From assembly GCF_000721495.1 (NCBI RefSeq), contig NZ_JOHY01000024.1:28768-92767 (forward strand): a DNA stretch of 64,000 nt, read 5' to 3'. This document shows positions 1 through 7,289 of the stretch, in pieces. Origin of the DNA: Streptomyces sp. NRRL F-5123 (lineage in GTDB: Bacteria; Actinomycetota; Actinomycetes; Streptomycetales; Streptomycetaceae). The translations under genes and the position numbers were made by a program. How positions within the stretch are numbered: position 1 is the stretch's first letter; every line of letters begins with the position of its first letter. The notes under the pieces are model-generated. The model was not told the DNA's origin. It was given only the letters and a program-made list of their open reading frames with translations, and did no database searches.

Positions 1-90
1 GCCGCCGGGGTGCCGCACACCCTCTACCGCCGCTGGCGAGGGGGCCTCGGACAGGCACATGCGCAGGGCGCGGGCCCCGCCATGCCTTAG
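1..90 (+). CDS. 3' end of an upstream gene, possibly ubiX-like flavin prenyltransferase
   Basis: An open frame runs from the first base to a TAG at 88-90 with strongly GC-biased third positions, giving a 29-residue C-terminal tail that includes PHTLYRRW. Too little is present to identify the product from sequence. In related Streptomyces, as I remember, a UbiX/UbiD/UbiA-type group for menaquinone assembly lies just before the AsnC regulator and mqnE, so ubiX is the best contextual guess. That is inference only. Confidence 0.35.
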   Translation, partial: AAGVPHTLYRRWRGGLGQAHAQGAGPAMP

Positions 91-140
91 ATTCGTGTCC
101 AGACAGCGCAGTCGCGGTGCGAACAGGAGGGTCCCCCCTG

Positions 141-629
141 ATGGACGCGGTGGACAGACAGCTCATCCAGGCGTTGCGTGAGAACGGCCGGGCGTCGTAC
201 GCCGAACTGGGCCGGCTGGTGGGGCTGTCCGGCCCCAGCGTCACCGACCGCATCAACCGCCTGGAGCAGGCCGGGGTGATCACCGGCTACCGCGCGACGG
301 TCGCCCCGGCCGCGCTCGGCCTCGGCGTGACCGCGCTCGTCGGTCTCCAGCTCAGCGACGCCGCCGACCACGAGGACGTCGCCGAGCGGCTGCGCACCCT
401 GGACGAGATCGAGGACTGCTGGTTCATCGCCGGGGACGACTCGTACATGCTCAAGGTCCGGGTCAACGACGTGGACGGCCTGGAGGCCACCATCCGCCGG
501 CTGTCCGGCACCAAGGGCGTGGCCCGCACCCGTACCACGATCGTGCTGTCCACGAAGTGGGAGAACCGGGTCGGCGCACTTCCCGAAGAGCCGGTGGGGG
601 CACCGCTCGGCCGGAAGCCGGGGGAGTAG
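141..629 (+). CDS. Lrp/AsnC family transcriptional regulator
   Basis: This 162-residue protein has the usual two-part Lrp/AsnC build. An N-terminal winged helix-turn-helix (about residues 1-60, with RQLIQALRENGRASYAELG and a recognition helix around GPSVTDRINRLE) is followed by an alpha/beta RAM effector-binding domain (about 65-150). The length is standard. I chose ATG 141 because AGGAGG lies at 125-130; a GTG at 117 would put this ribosome site inside the gene. The gene ends 42 nt before mqnE on the same strand, so it may be co-transcribed with it. The ligand cannot be told from sequence. Confidence 0.9.
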   Translation: MDAVDRQLIQALRENGRASYAELGRLVGLSGPSVTDRINRLEQAGVITGYRATVAPAALGLGVTALVGLQLSDAADHEDVAERLRTLDEIEDCWFIAGDDSYMLKVRVNDVDGLEATIRRLSGTKGVARTRTTIVLSTKWENRVGALPEEPVGAPLGRKPGE

Positions 630-671
630 TGTCGGACGCCGGGCGGTCGATCCCGGCAGGAGGAGAAGCAC

Positions 672-1835
672 ATGGACGCGGGGCTCAAGCGGGAGCTGGA
701 AGAGAAGGTCTACGCGGGTGAGCGGCTGACGCGCGAGGACGGCATCGCCCTCTACGAGTCCGACGACCTGGCGTGGCTCGGCGGGCTCGCGCACCACGTG
801 CGGACGCAGAAGAACGGCGACGTCGTCCACTTCAACGTCAACCGCCACCTCAACATGACGAACGTGTGCACCGCCTCGTGCGCGTACTGCTCCTTCCAGC
901 GCAAGCCGGGCGAGAAGGACGCGTACACCATGCGCATCGAGGAGGCCGTCCGGCTGGCCAAGGCCATGGAGGGCGACAACCTCACCGAGCTGCACATCGT
1001 CAACGGCCTGCATCCCACGCTGCCCTGGCGCTACTACCCGCGGTCGCTGAAGGCCCTCAAGGAGGCGCTGCCGCAGGTCTCGCTCAAGGCCTTCACCGCC
1101 ACCGAGATCCACCACTTCGAGACCATCTCCGGGATGTCCGCCTCCGACATCCTCGACGAGCTGATCGACGCGGGCCTGGAGTCCCTCACCGGCGGCGGCG
1201 CGGAGATCTTCGACTGGGAGGTGCGCCGGCACATCGTGGACCACCGCACCCACTGGGAGGACTGGTCCCGCATCCACCGGCTGGCGCACTCCAAGGGCCT
1301 CAAGACCCCCTGCACCATGCTCTACGGCCACATCGAGGAGCCCCGGCACCGCGTCGACCACGTGCTGCGGCTGCGTGAGCTGCAGGACGAGACCGGCGGC
1401 TTCCAGGTCTTCATCCCGCTGCGCTACCAGCACGACTTCGTGGACATGAAGGACGGCAAGGTCCGCAACACCCTCCAGGCCCGCACCACGATGGCCACCG
1501 GCGCGGAGGCGCTCAAGACCTTCGCCGTCTCCCGGCTGCTCTTCGACAACGTGCCGCACGTCAAGGTCTTCTGGGTCATGCACGGCCTGTCCACCGCGCA
1601 GCTCGCCCTCAACCACGGCGCGGACGACATGGACGGCTCGGTCGTCGAGTACAAGATCACCCACGACGCGGACGACTACGGCACCCCCAACAAGCTCACC
1701 CGCGACGACATCCTCGACCTCATCCGCGACGCGGGCTTCCGCCCGGTCGAGCGCAACACGCGCTACGAGATCATCCGCGAGTACCCGGGCCCGGACGACT
1801 CCCGGCGCGACTCCCCGCAGCCCATGCGGGTGTGA
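672..1835 (+). CDS. mqnE: Aminofutalosine synthase MqnE (radical SAM)
   Basis: MqnE joins 3-[(1-carboxyvinyl)oxy]benzoate to SAM-derived adenosine to make aminodeoxyfutalosine, the second step of the futalosine route to menaquinone. The 387-residue product has the radical-SAM CX3CX2C cluster (C66, C70, C73 in NVCTASCAYCSF) that holds a [4Fe-4S] centre. It also has family signatures such as ELHIVNGLHP and TATEIHHFETISG. AGGAGGAGAAG just before ATG 672 gives a strong ribosome site. mqnA and mqnC lie 10-11 kb downstream. MqnC is the related alternative, but that role fits the gene at 12125 better. Confidence 0.95.
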   Translation: MDAGLKRELEEKVYAGERLTREDGIALYESDDLAWLGGLAHHVRTQKNGDVVHFNVNRHLNMTNVCTASCAYCSFQRKPGEKDAYTMRIEEAVRLAKAMEGDNLTELHIVNGLHPTLPWRYYPRSLKALKEALPQVSLKAFTATEIHHFETISGMSASDILDELIDAGLESLTGGGAEIFDWEVRRHIVDHRTHWEDWSRIHRLAHSKGLKTPCTMLYGHIEEPRHRVDHVLRLRELQDETGGFQVFIPLRYQHDFVDMKDGKVRNTLQARTTMATGAEALKTFAVSRLLFDNVPHVKVFWVMHGLSTAQLALNHGADDMDGSVVEYKITHDADDYGTPNKLTRDDILDLIRDAGFRPVERNTRYEIIREYPGPDDSRRDSPQPMRV

Positions 1836-1881
1836 CCCGCCTCACGGGGACCCGGCTCCGCGTAATGGTTACTCTTCATTC

Positions 1882-2403
1882 ATGACCCTTACGTGCGAAC
1901 TGGACCCCGTGCTGGACGACGCGCTCCGCGAGGACGTCCTCGCGCTCTGGGCGGACGTGACCAACGCGGGCGGCGCGGTCGGCTTCGTGCCGCCCGTCAC
2001 CCCCGAGGACATCCGCCCCACCCTCGACGCCTCGCTCGCCGCGGTCGCGGCCGGCCGCCGCCGGCTGCTCGTCGGCCGCGACGAGGACGGCCGGGTGGCC
2101 GGCACGGTCTTCCTCGCCTTCAACGAGCACCGCCTCATGACGCACTGGCTCTGGCTCTACACGGTCATGATCCATCCCCGCCACCAGGGCCGCGGCCACG
2201 GCCGCGAGCTGATGGCGGCCACCGAGGCCGCCGCCCGCACGTTCCCCGGCATCGAGGCGATCCGCCTCACCTGCCGGGGCGGCACGGGAGTCGACACCTT
2301 CTACGCCGGGTGCGGCTACAAGGAGGTCGGCCGCGTCCCCGGCGCGATCCGCGTCGCCCCGGGCGACGACCGCGACGACATCGTGATGCTCCTGGCCCTC
2401 TGA
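1882..2403 (+). CDS. GNAT family N-acetyltransferase
   Basis: A 173-residue protein with a single GNAT acetyltransferase fold. The acetyl-CoA pyrophosphate-binding motif A is visible as VMIHPRHQGRGHGRELM (about residues 94-110), the Q/RxxGxG/A signature of the family. The substrate is unknown. It starts 46 nt after mqnE on the same strand and has no clear Shine-Dalgarno before ATG 1882, so translation may be weak or leaderless. The conserved position beside mqnE hints at a housekeeping role, but that is inference. Confidence 0.88.
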   Translation: MTLTCELDPVLDDALREDVLALWADVTNAGGAVGFVPPVTPEDIRPTLDASLAAVAAGRRRLLVGRDEDGRVAGTVFLAFNEHRLMTHWLWLYTVMIHPRHQGRGHGRELMAATEAAARTFPGIEAIRLTCRGGTGVDTFYAGCGYKEVGRVPGAIRVAPGDDRDDIVMLLAL

Positions 2404-2474
2404 GGCCCTTGCGCGACAAGCGGGTTCGGGGGGCCGCCCCCGGCGGAGGGGGAGCGGCGTGCTTCACTGGAAGC

Positions 2475-2777
2475 ATGCTTAGGTACACCGCCATGCGCTT
2501 CGGCCTCATCGTCGCGAGCTTCGGTGTCATCTGGGGACTGGTTCGGCTGCGTGTCCTGCCGGCCGGGCTCGGTGACTCGAACTACCTGTGGGTCGCCCTG
2601 CTGGCCCTCGTCGTGTCCGCCCCGCTGAGCTTCGTCCTGCTGCGCAACGTGCGCGAGCAGGCCGCGACCCAGGTGTCGGAGAAGGTCGAGCGCACCCGGC
2701 GCAACCTCGCCGCGAACCAGCAGCAGGAGGACGCGGCGGACGACGCCGCGCGGGACGGCGCCGCGCGCACCGCCTGA
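2475..2777 (+). CDS. DUF4229 small membrane protein
   Basis: A 100-residue integral membrane protein. Two hydrophobic segments (about residues 8-30 and 36-56) are followed by a charged, probably cytoplasmic tail rich in Arg, Glu and Gln that could form a coiled coil (residues 62-90). The start LRYTAMRFG fits the DUF4229 family, which often sits near menaquinone genes in streptomycetes. ATG 2475 is chosen from this N-terminal match; the ribosome site is weak. Its TGA overlaps the ATG of the next gene (TGATG), so the two are probably translationally coupled. The function is unknown. Confidence 0.8.
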   Translation: MLRYTAMRFGLIVASFGVIWGLVRLRVLPAGLGDSNYLWVALLALVVSAPLSFVLLRNVREQAATQVSEKVERTRRNLAANQQQEDAADDAARDGAARTA

Positions 2778-3376
2778 TGCCCGCGGCGGGGGGCAAGCGG
2801 GTCCCGCGGGCCGAGCGCGAGCGGCAGATGCTCGACGCGGCCGTCGCGGTCTTCGCACGCCGCGGCTTCCGCGCCGCGTCGATGGACGAGATCGCGGAGG
2901 CGGCGGGCGTCAGCAAGCCGCTGGTGTATCTGTACCTGGAGTCCAAGGACGCCCTGTTCACCGCCTGCATCCGGCGCGAGGCCGACGCGTTGGCCACGGC
3001 CGTACGGGACGCGGTCGAGGCGGACGCGCCGCCGGAGCGGCAGTTGTGGAGCGGGCTGCTCGGCTTCTTCGAGCACACCGCCGCGCACCCCGACGGCTGG
3101 GCGGTGCTCTACACGCAGGCCCGTACGGTCGGCGAGCCGTTCGCCGCGGAGGTCGCGGGGCTGCGGGCGCGGATCGTCGACTTCGTCGCCGGGCTCCTCG
3201 CGGCGGCGTGCGGCGCACCCGACACCCGGACCGTCGCACCGTACGCGTACGCGCTGGTGGGAGCCGCGGAGTCGCTCGCAGCCTGGGCGTCGACCGCCCC
3301 CGACCCGCTGCCCGCCCGCGACCTGGCCGCCTCCCTCATGACCTTCGCCTGGAAGGGCCTGGCCCAGGCGGTTTAG
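2777..3376 (+). CDS. TetR/AcrR family transcriptional regulator
   Basis: A 199-residue TetR-type repressor. The N-terminal DNA-binding domain (about residues 10-60) reads ILD-like entry QMLDAAVAVFARRGFRAASM followed by the helix-turn-helix DEIAEAAGVSKPLVYLYLESKDALF. The C-terminal half is the variable ligand-binding all-alpha domain. The start codon overlaps the stop of the DUF4229 gene, which implies coupled expression and perhaps a shared role. Its TAG overlaps the TAA of the convergent next gene by 2 nt. The effector and target are not visible. Confidence 0.92.
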   Translation: MPAAGGKRVPRAERERQMLDAAVAVFARRGFRAASMDEIAEAAGVSKPLVYLYLESKDALFTACIRREADALATAVRDAVEADAPPERQLWSGLLGFFEHTAAHPDGWAVLYTQARTVGEPFAAEVAGLRARIVDFVAGLLAAACGAPDTRTVAPYAYALVGAAESLAAWASTAPDPLPARDLAASLMTFAWKGLAQAV

Positions 3377-3951
3377 ACGCGCGGGGCGCGGCCCAGCCGG
3401 GTGAGGACGCGGGTCAGTGCGTCGGCGTCCGGCGCCGCGGGCAGCGGAGGGGCGAAGACCGGTGAGGCGGGTGGTACGGCCAGGGCGATCGGCAGCGCGG
3501 CCTCGGCCAGGTCGGCGTCCGGGGTGAAGGGCGCGCCGAGCGTCACCGCGACGTCCCAGGCGTGGACCACGTAGTCCAGGAAGTGGAAGCCCACCGCCAG
3601 GCGGGCGGGGAAGTCCGGTCCGGTGCTGAACTCCGCCAGCGTGAAGGGCTGTTCGGGGTCGTCGACCCCGGCGAAGGCCGCGACGACGTCAGCGGCGGCG
3701 GCCTCGTACGCCGACGCCGGGTCGGCGTCCCGCGTGGCAGCCCAGACCGCGGCCTCGCCGCCCGCCCCCCGTGCGGCGGCGGCGAAGCCGCGGTGCTGGG
3801 CCGTCATGTGCCCGAGCAGATCCGCGAGGTCCCAGCCCTCGCAGGGAGTCGGGCGGCGCAGATCGGCTACGGTCGACTGCCGGACGAGCCCGGTGCTCAG
3901 CCGCACCGCGCGTGCGTCGAGGTCACGGAGCCGTTCCATATCGGTAGGCAT
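3373..3951 (-). CDS. TIGR03086-type DinB/maleylpyruvate-isomerase-like protein
   Basis: A 192-residue protein of the mycothiol-dependent DinB-like superfamily. The N-terminal helix-bundle signature PCEGWDLADLLGHMTAQHRGF (quoted only in part here) carries the His predicted to bind metal. LDYVVHAWDVAV in the middle contributes a second His. Family members are small-molecule or thiol-modifying enzymes; the substrate is unknown. It is divergent from the MarR gene across 48 nt, so that regulator probably controls it. No Shine-Dalgarno precedes the ATG, which suggests a leaderless or very short leader transcript. Confidence 0.82.
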   Translation of the reverse strand: MPTDMERLRDLDARAVRLSTGLVRQSTVADLRRPTPCEGWDLADLLGHMTAQHRGFAAAARGAGGEAAVWAATRDADPASAYEAAAADVVAAFAGVDDPEQPFTLAEFSTGPDFPARLAVGFHFLDYVVHAWDVAVTLGAPFTPDADLAEAALPIALAVPPASPVFAPPLPAAPDADALTRVLTRLGRAPRV

Positions 3952-3953
3952 GT

Positions 3954-3982
3954 GCTTATCGTCTGCGAGAGCTTATTATCTG
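3954..3982. promoter_or_regulatory. Direct repeats in the divergent MarR promoter region
   Basis: Two 12-bp direct repeats, GCTTATCGTCTG (3954-3965) and GCTTATTATCTG (3971-3982), match at 10 of 12 positions and start 17 bp apart. They fill most of the 48-bp gap between the divergent genes. They are AT-rich against a very GC-rich background and overlap a GATAAT on the minus strand that could be a -10 element. They are candidate binding sites for the MarR protein encoded at 4000. Confidence 0.4.
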
Positions 3983-3999
3983 TCAAGGGAGTTCCTGCG

Positions 4000-4455
4000 A
4001 TGTCCGCCGCCCGCCGCCCGCCCCGCAAGGACCTCGCCGCGATGATCGTCCCCCTCGGCCGCGCGCTCACCGCGGCGGAGCTGCCGTTGCTGCGCGAGCA
4101 CGGGCTGAGCATGTGGGCCTACTCCGTACTCCTCGGGCTCGACCCCGAGCCCCTGCGCAGCCAGGCCGCTCTCGCGGAGGCCATCGGTGCCGACAAGACC
4201 CGCATCATCGACGTCCTCACCGAGCTCGAGGCCCGGGGCCTCATCACCCGCACGCCGGACCCGTCAGACCGCCGGGTCCGCCTCCTCGCCCTCACCGCGG
4301 AGGGCCTCCGCGTCCGCGACGCCGCGCAGGGCGCGATCCAGTCCCGCGAGGCGAGATTGCTGGCCCGCCACCTCCCGGAGGAGCAAGCCGCTGCGCTGCT
4401 GGCCGCGCTGACCACCCTCTCCGCGCTTCCTGCGGAGGCCTTGGGGGCGCCGTGA
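4000..4455 (+). CDS. MarR family transcriptional regulator
   Basis: A 151-residue MarR-type winged helix-turn-helix protein. The DNA-binding core AEAIGADKTRIIDVLTELEARGLI (about residues 57-80) leads into the wing RTPDPSDRRVRLLALT, the classic DxRxR wing of the family. N- and C-terminal helices form the dimer interface. AAGGGA (3985-3990) is spaced 9 nt from ATG 4000. Its divergent neighbour is the DinB-like gene, and paired repeats lie between them, so autoregulation and control of that enzyme are likely. The ligand is unknown. Confidence 0.92.
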   Translation: MSAARRPPRKDLAAMIVPLGRALTAAELPLLREHGLSMWAYSVLLGLDPEPLRSQAALAEAIGADKTRIIDVLTELEARGLITRTPDPSDRRVRLLALTAEGLRVRDAAQGAIQSREARLLARHLPEEQAAALLAALTTLSALPAEALGAP

Positions 4456-4541
4456 CCCGCGCCGGGCACTCGTTCCGCAGGCTGCGCCTGCGCCGCGGGG
4501 CACTCGTTTTTCGGGCTGCGCCTGCGCCGCGGGGCACACCA

Positions 4542-4694
4542 GGGGCGCGGGGAACTGCGCGAGCAACCACCCACCGGCCGGTGGGCCGTGGGGGCACCGC
4601 CCAGGCGAAGCTCTGGGGGAGAACCGAACTGCCCCTTCGGGCCGGTGACGACCCGCGCCACCGTCGTGGCTGGCCGCGCAGTTCCCCGCGCCCC
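4542..4694. repeat. Long-armed inverted repeat, dispersed Streptomyces-type intergenic element
   Basis: A perfect 19-bp inverted repeat (GGGGCGCGGGGAACTGCGC at 4542-4560 and its complement at 4676-4694) brackets 115 bp. Inside is GGCGAAGCTCTGGGGGAG, a motif I recognise as common between genes in Streptomyces. A copy of this inner motif in the other orientation occurs near 23.58 kb. Similar elements are usually non-coding and repetitive across the chromosome. The right arm runs straight into the 26-bp tandem array. Confidence 0.6.
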
Positions 4695-4699
4695 TAAAA

Positions 4700-5115
4700 A
4701 CGCTCACCCCGCGCGGCAGCGCGAGACGCTTGCCCGGCGCGGCAGCGCGAGACGCTTGCCCGGCGCGGCAGGGGAGAACGCTCACCCGGCGCGGCAGGGG
4801 AGAACGCTCACCCGGCGCGGCAGGGGAGAACGCTTGCCCGGCGCGGCAGGGGAAAACGCTCACCCCGTGCGGCAGCGCGAGACGCTCACCCGGCGTGGCA
4901 CGGGAAAACGCTCACCCCGCGCGGCAGCGCGAGACGCTTGCCCGGCGCGGCAGCGCAAGACGCTTGCCCGGCGTGGCACGGGAAAACGCTCACCCCGCGC
5001 GGCAGCGCGAGACGCTCACCCGGCGCGGCAGCGCAAGACGCTTGCCCGGCGCGGCACGGGAAAACGCTCACCCCGCGCGGCAGCGCGAAACGTTCACCCC
5101 GCGCGAGCCCCGCGG
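4700..5115. repeat. 26-bp tandem repeat array, 15 full units plus one decayed
   Basis: Fifteen units of exactly 26 bp follow one another without slippage (4700, 4726, 4752 and so on to 5064), with a degenerate sixteenth at 5090-5115. The unit core is ACGCTYRCCCSGCGCGGCAG followed by a variable G/C/A-rich hexamer. Variants recur in blocks of three (units 9-11 and 12-14 nearly match), which shows a 78-bp higher-order period. The array is intergenic between a MarR gene and the 3' end of the MaoC gene. There are no spacers, so it is not a CRISPR. The 4456-4699 stretch before it carries only the inverted repeat. Confidence 0.85.
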
Positions 5116-5134
5116 AACAGCCCGGCCGGCGAGG

Positions 5135-5932
5135 TCAGCTCACCGTTCCCACCACGTGCAGGCGTGAGCCTGACCGCACCTCGAACCTGCCGGAGGCAGC
5201 CGCGTACTCGACGGTCGAGGGCAGCAGCACCGGCGCCCGGAACTCGGCCTCAAGAGCATTCGCCTCAGCGGCGAGCGCAGCGCAGCGCGCCACCGTCCAC
5301 ATGCCGTGGGCGATCGCGTGGCGGAAGCCGAAGGGGCGGGCGGTCGGGCCCGAGAGGTGGATCGGGTTGTAGTCGCCGCTCACCCGGGCGTGCCGGCGCC
5401 CGAGATCGCCGGGCAGCTCCCACGTCTCGACGAGGGGGAGGCGGGGAGCGGGGGCGGCGGCCCCCGGGGCGTCCTGGCCCGGCGCCCGGTGCCTGGCCAG
5501 GTACGTGCTGGTGTCCTGCCACACCAGTTCACCGGCGAGGTGCGCCTCGGTCACGACGACGACCTCCGTGCCGCGGCGGTGCGCCCGCAGCCCCTCCGTG
5601 CGGACGGAGAGGTCCGGGCGGTCGGCGACCGTCAGCGCGTGCAGGCGGCGCAGCGCGATCGACGTGTGGACGAGCCCCAGCAGCGGCAGCGGGAACGCGC
5701 GGGCGGCCATGAGCCGCGCGGCGAGCGGGAAGCCCAGGATGTGCGGGTAGGTCAGCGGGAGGACGGGCCCGGGTTCGTACCCGCACACGCGGGCGTACGC
5801 GGCGGCGCGGGCGGGGTCGACGCGTACGGCGGCGCGGGTGAGCCGTGCGGGGGTGAGGCGGGAGGCGGCGGAGGGGCGTTTGGCGAGCCCGGTGAGCGCG
5901 CCGCGGCCCAGCGTCAGGATCAGCGGCGCCAT
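5135..5932 (-). CDS. MaoC-like (R)-hydratase / dehydratase
   Basis: A 265-residue double-hot-dog-type protein whose C-terminal half holds the MaoC/R-hydratase signature SGDYNPIHLSGPTARPFGF. The Asp and His of this stretch are the expected catalytic pair for adding or removing water across the 2,3 double bond of an acyl thioester. The N-terminal half is the degenerate partner hot-dog domain. Its ATG lies one base after the TGA of the upstream FabG4-type gene, so the two are coupled. Together with the thiolase and acyl-CoA synthetase this suggests fatty-acid chain processing. Confidence 0.87.
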   Translation of the reverse strand: MAPLILTLGRGALTGLAKRPSAASRLTPARLTRAAVRVDPARAAAYARVCGYEPGPVLPLTYPHILGFPLAARLMAARAFPLPLLGLVHTSIALRRLHALTVADRPDLSVRTEGLRAHRRGTEVVVVTEAHLAGELVWQDTSTYLARHRAPGQDAPGAAAPAPRLPLVETWELPGDLGRRHARVSGDYNPIHLSGPTARPFGFRHAIAHGMWTVARCAALAAEANALEAEFRAPVLLPSTVEYAAASGRFEVRSGSRLHVVGTVS

Positions 5933-5933
5933 G

Positions 5934-7199
5934 TCAGGCGCCCAGCAGGGACTGGCCGCAGACGCGTACGACCTGCCCGTTGATCCCGCCGGAGGCGGCC
6001 GCCGCGAGCCAGCTGACGGTCTCGGCGACGTCGGCGGGGCGGCCGCCCTGGCCGAGTGAGTTCATCCGGCGGCCCGCCTCGCGGATGACCAGCGGCACCG
6101 CCGCGGTCATCGCGGTCTCGATGAAGCCGGGCGCGACTGCGTTGGCGGTGATGCCGCGCTCGCGCAGCTCCGGGTCCGCGGCGAGGGCGCGTACCCAGCC
6201 GATGATCCCGGCCTTGGAGGCGGCGTAGTTGGTCTGGCCGACGTTCCCGGCGATGCCCGCGATGGAGGCGGTGCCGACGATACGGGCGTGGTCGGCGACC
6301 GCGCCCGCCTTCAGCAGCGCGGCGGTGGTGCGCAGGACGCTGCCGAGGTTGACGTCGATCACGGCGTCCCAGCGGTCGGCGGCCATGTTGGCGAGCTTGC
6401 GGTCGCGGGTGATGCCCGCGTTGTGGACGAGGACGTCCAGGCCGCCGGGCAGCGCGGCGGCGATGCGCTCGCCCGCGTCGGGGGCGGTGATGTCGAGGGT
6501 GAGGGCCTTCCCGCCGAGGCGGGCGGCGACCTGGGCGAGCGCGTCGCCCGCCTGCGGCACGTCGAGCAGCACGACGGCCGCCCCGTCGCGGGCGAGCGTC
6601 TCGGCGACGGCCGCGCCGATGCCCCGCGCGGCGCCGGTGACCAGCGCGGTACGCGGCTCAGCCGCAGGAGTCGCAGGAGTCGCGGGAGCCGCCGGGCCGA
6701 CCTCGACGACCTGCCCGCTGACGTACGCCGAGCGCGGCGACAGCAGGAAGTCCAGCGCCGCGTCGGGCTCGGCGCCCGGGGCGAGGCGTACGAGGTTGAC
6801 GGTGCAGCCCCGGCCGATCTCCTTGCCGAGCGACCGGACGAAGCCCTCCAGGGCCTGCTGCGCGGCGGCCTGCGCGAAGCCGCCGTCCTGCGGCCGTCCG
6901 CCGAGCACGACGACCCGCCCGCAGGGCGCGAGCGAGCGGGCCAGCGGGTGCAGGGCGGTGTGCAGCCCGGAGAGCGCGCCGGGCCCGTCGATCCCGGTGG
7001 CGTCCACGACGACGCCCCCGTACGGCGCCTCGCCCCGGGCGGGCGGGGTCTCGCCCGCCGCCAGGCGCAGGACGGGGCCGGGCAGTTCGGAGGTCCCGGC
7101 GGAGTGGCGGCGCAGCGGGACGGGGAGGGGAAGGCCCAGGCGGCGGGCGAGGAAGCGGCCGGGTGCGGTGCCGGTGGCGCGGAGATAGCGGTCGGCCAT
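5934..7199 (-). CDS. fabG4: FabG4-type high-molecular-weight 3-oxoacyl-ACP/CoA reductase
   Basis: At 421 residues this is far longer than ordinary FabG (about 250). The N-terminal 170 residues form a flavodoxin-like domain, as in mycobacterial FabG4. The C-terminal short-chain dehydrogenase domain has the NADH site TGAARGIG, the VHNAG motif and the catalytic YAASKAG with Tyr and Lys. It reduces 3-oxoacyl thioesters. AAGGAG precedes the ATG. It is first in a two-gene unit with the MaoC gene and divergent from the thiolase, with two palindromes between. The symbol is given by architecture. Confidence 0.9.
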   Translation of the reverse strand: MADRYLRATGTAPGRFLARRLGLPLPVPLRRHSAGTSELPGPVLRLAAGETPPARGEAPYGGVVVDATGIDGPGALSGLHTALHPLARSLAPCGRVVVLGGRPQDGGFAQAAAQQALEGFVRSLGKEIGRGCTVNLVRLAPGAEPDAALDFLLSPRSAYVSGQVVEVGPAAPATPATPAAEPRTALVTGAARGIGAAVAETLARDGAAVVLLDVPQAGDALAQVAARLGGKALTLDITAPDAGERIAAALPGGLDVLVHNAGITRDRKLANMAADRWDAVIDVNLGSVLRTTAALLKAGAVADHARIVGTASIAGIAGNVGQTNYAASKAGIIGWVRALAADPELRERGITANAVAPGFIETAMTAAVPLVIREAGRRMNSLGQGGRPADVAETVSWLAAAASGGINGQVVRVCGQSLLGA

Positions 7200-7209
7200 T
7201 GGCCTTCTC

Positions 7210-7239
7210 CTTACTCTGGAGTAAGTTTACCGACGGTAA
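7210..7239. promoter_or_regulatory. Two adjoining palindromes between fabG4-type and thiolase genes
   Basis: Two operator-like palindromes sit in the 90-bp divergent gap: CTTACTCTGGAGTAAG (7210-7225, 7-bp arms) and TTACCGACGGTAA (7227-7239, perfect 6-bp arms). They share the half-site TTACY/RGTAA. A third weak copy may lie at 7243-7255. The position and symmetry fit an acyl-CoA-responsive TetR-type repressor controlling both directions. No such regulator gene is adjacent. Confidence 0.6.
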
Positions 7240-7289
7240 GGCTACTGGTGAGTCACGCAGATCGGAAGATCGGAAATTCGGGAGACCGC

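Noticed and set aside
672..1835. mqnC as the identity of the first radical SAM gene
   Set aside because: The motifs around HIVNGLHP and TATEIHHF match MqnE, while the gene at 12125 matches MqnC.
4700..5115. 26-bp tandem array as a CRISPR or as a repeat protein
   Set aside because: There are no spacers between units and no cas genes. Open frames through the array lack a ribosome site, run in all directions and carry no known repeat fold.
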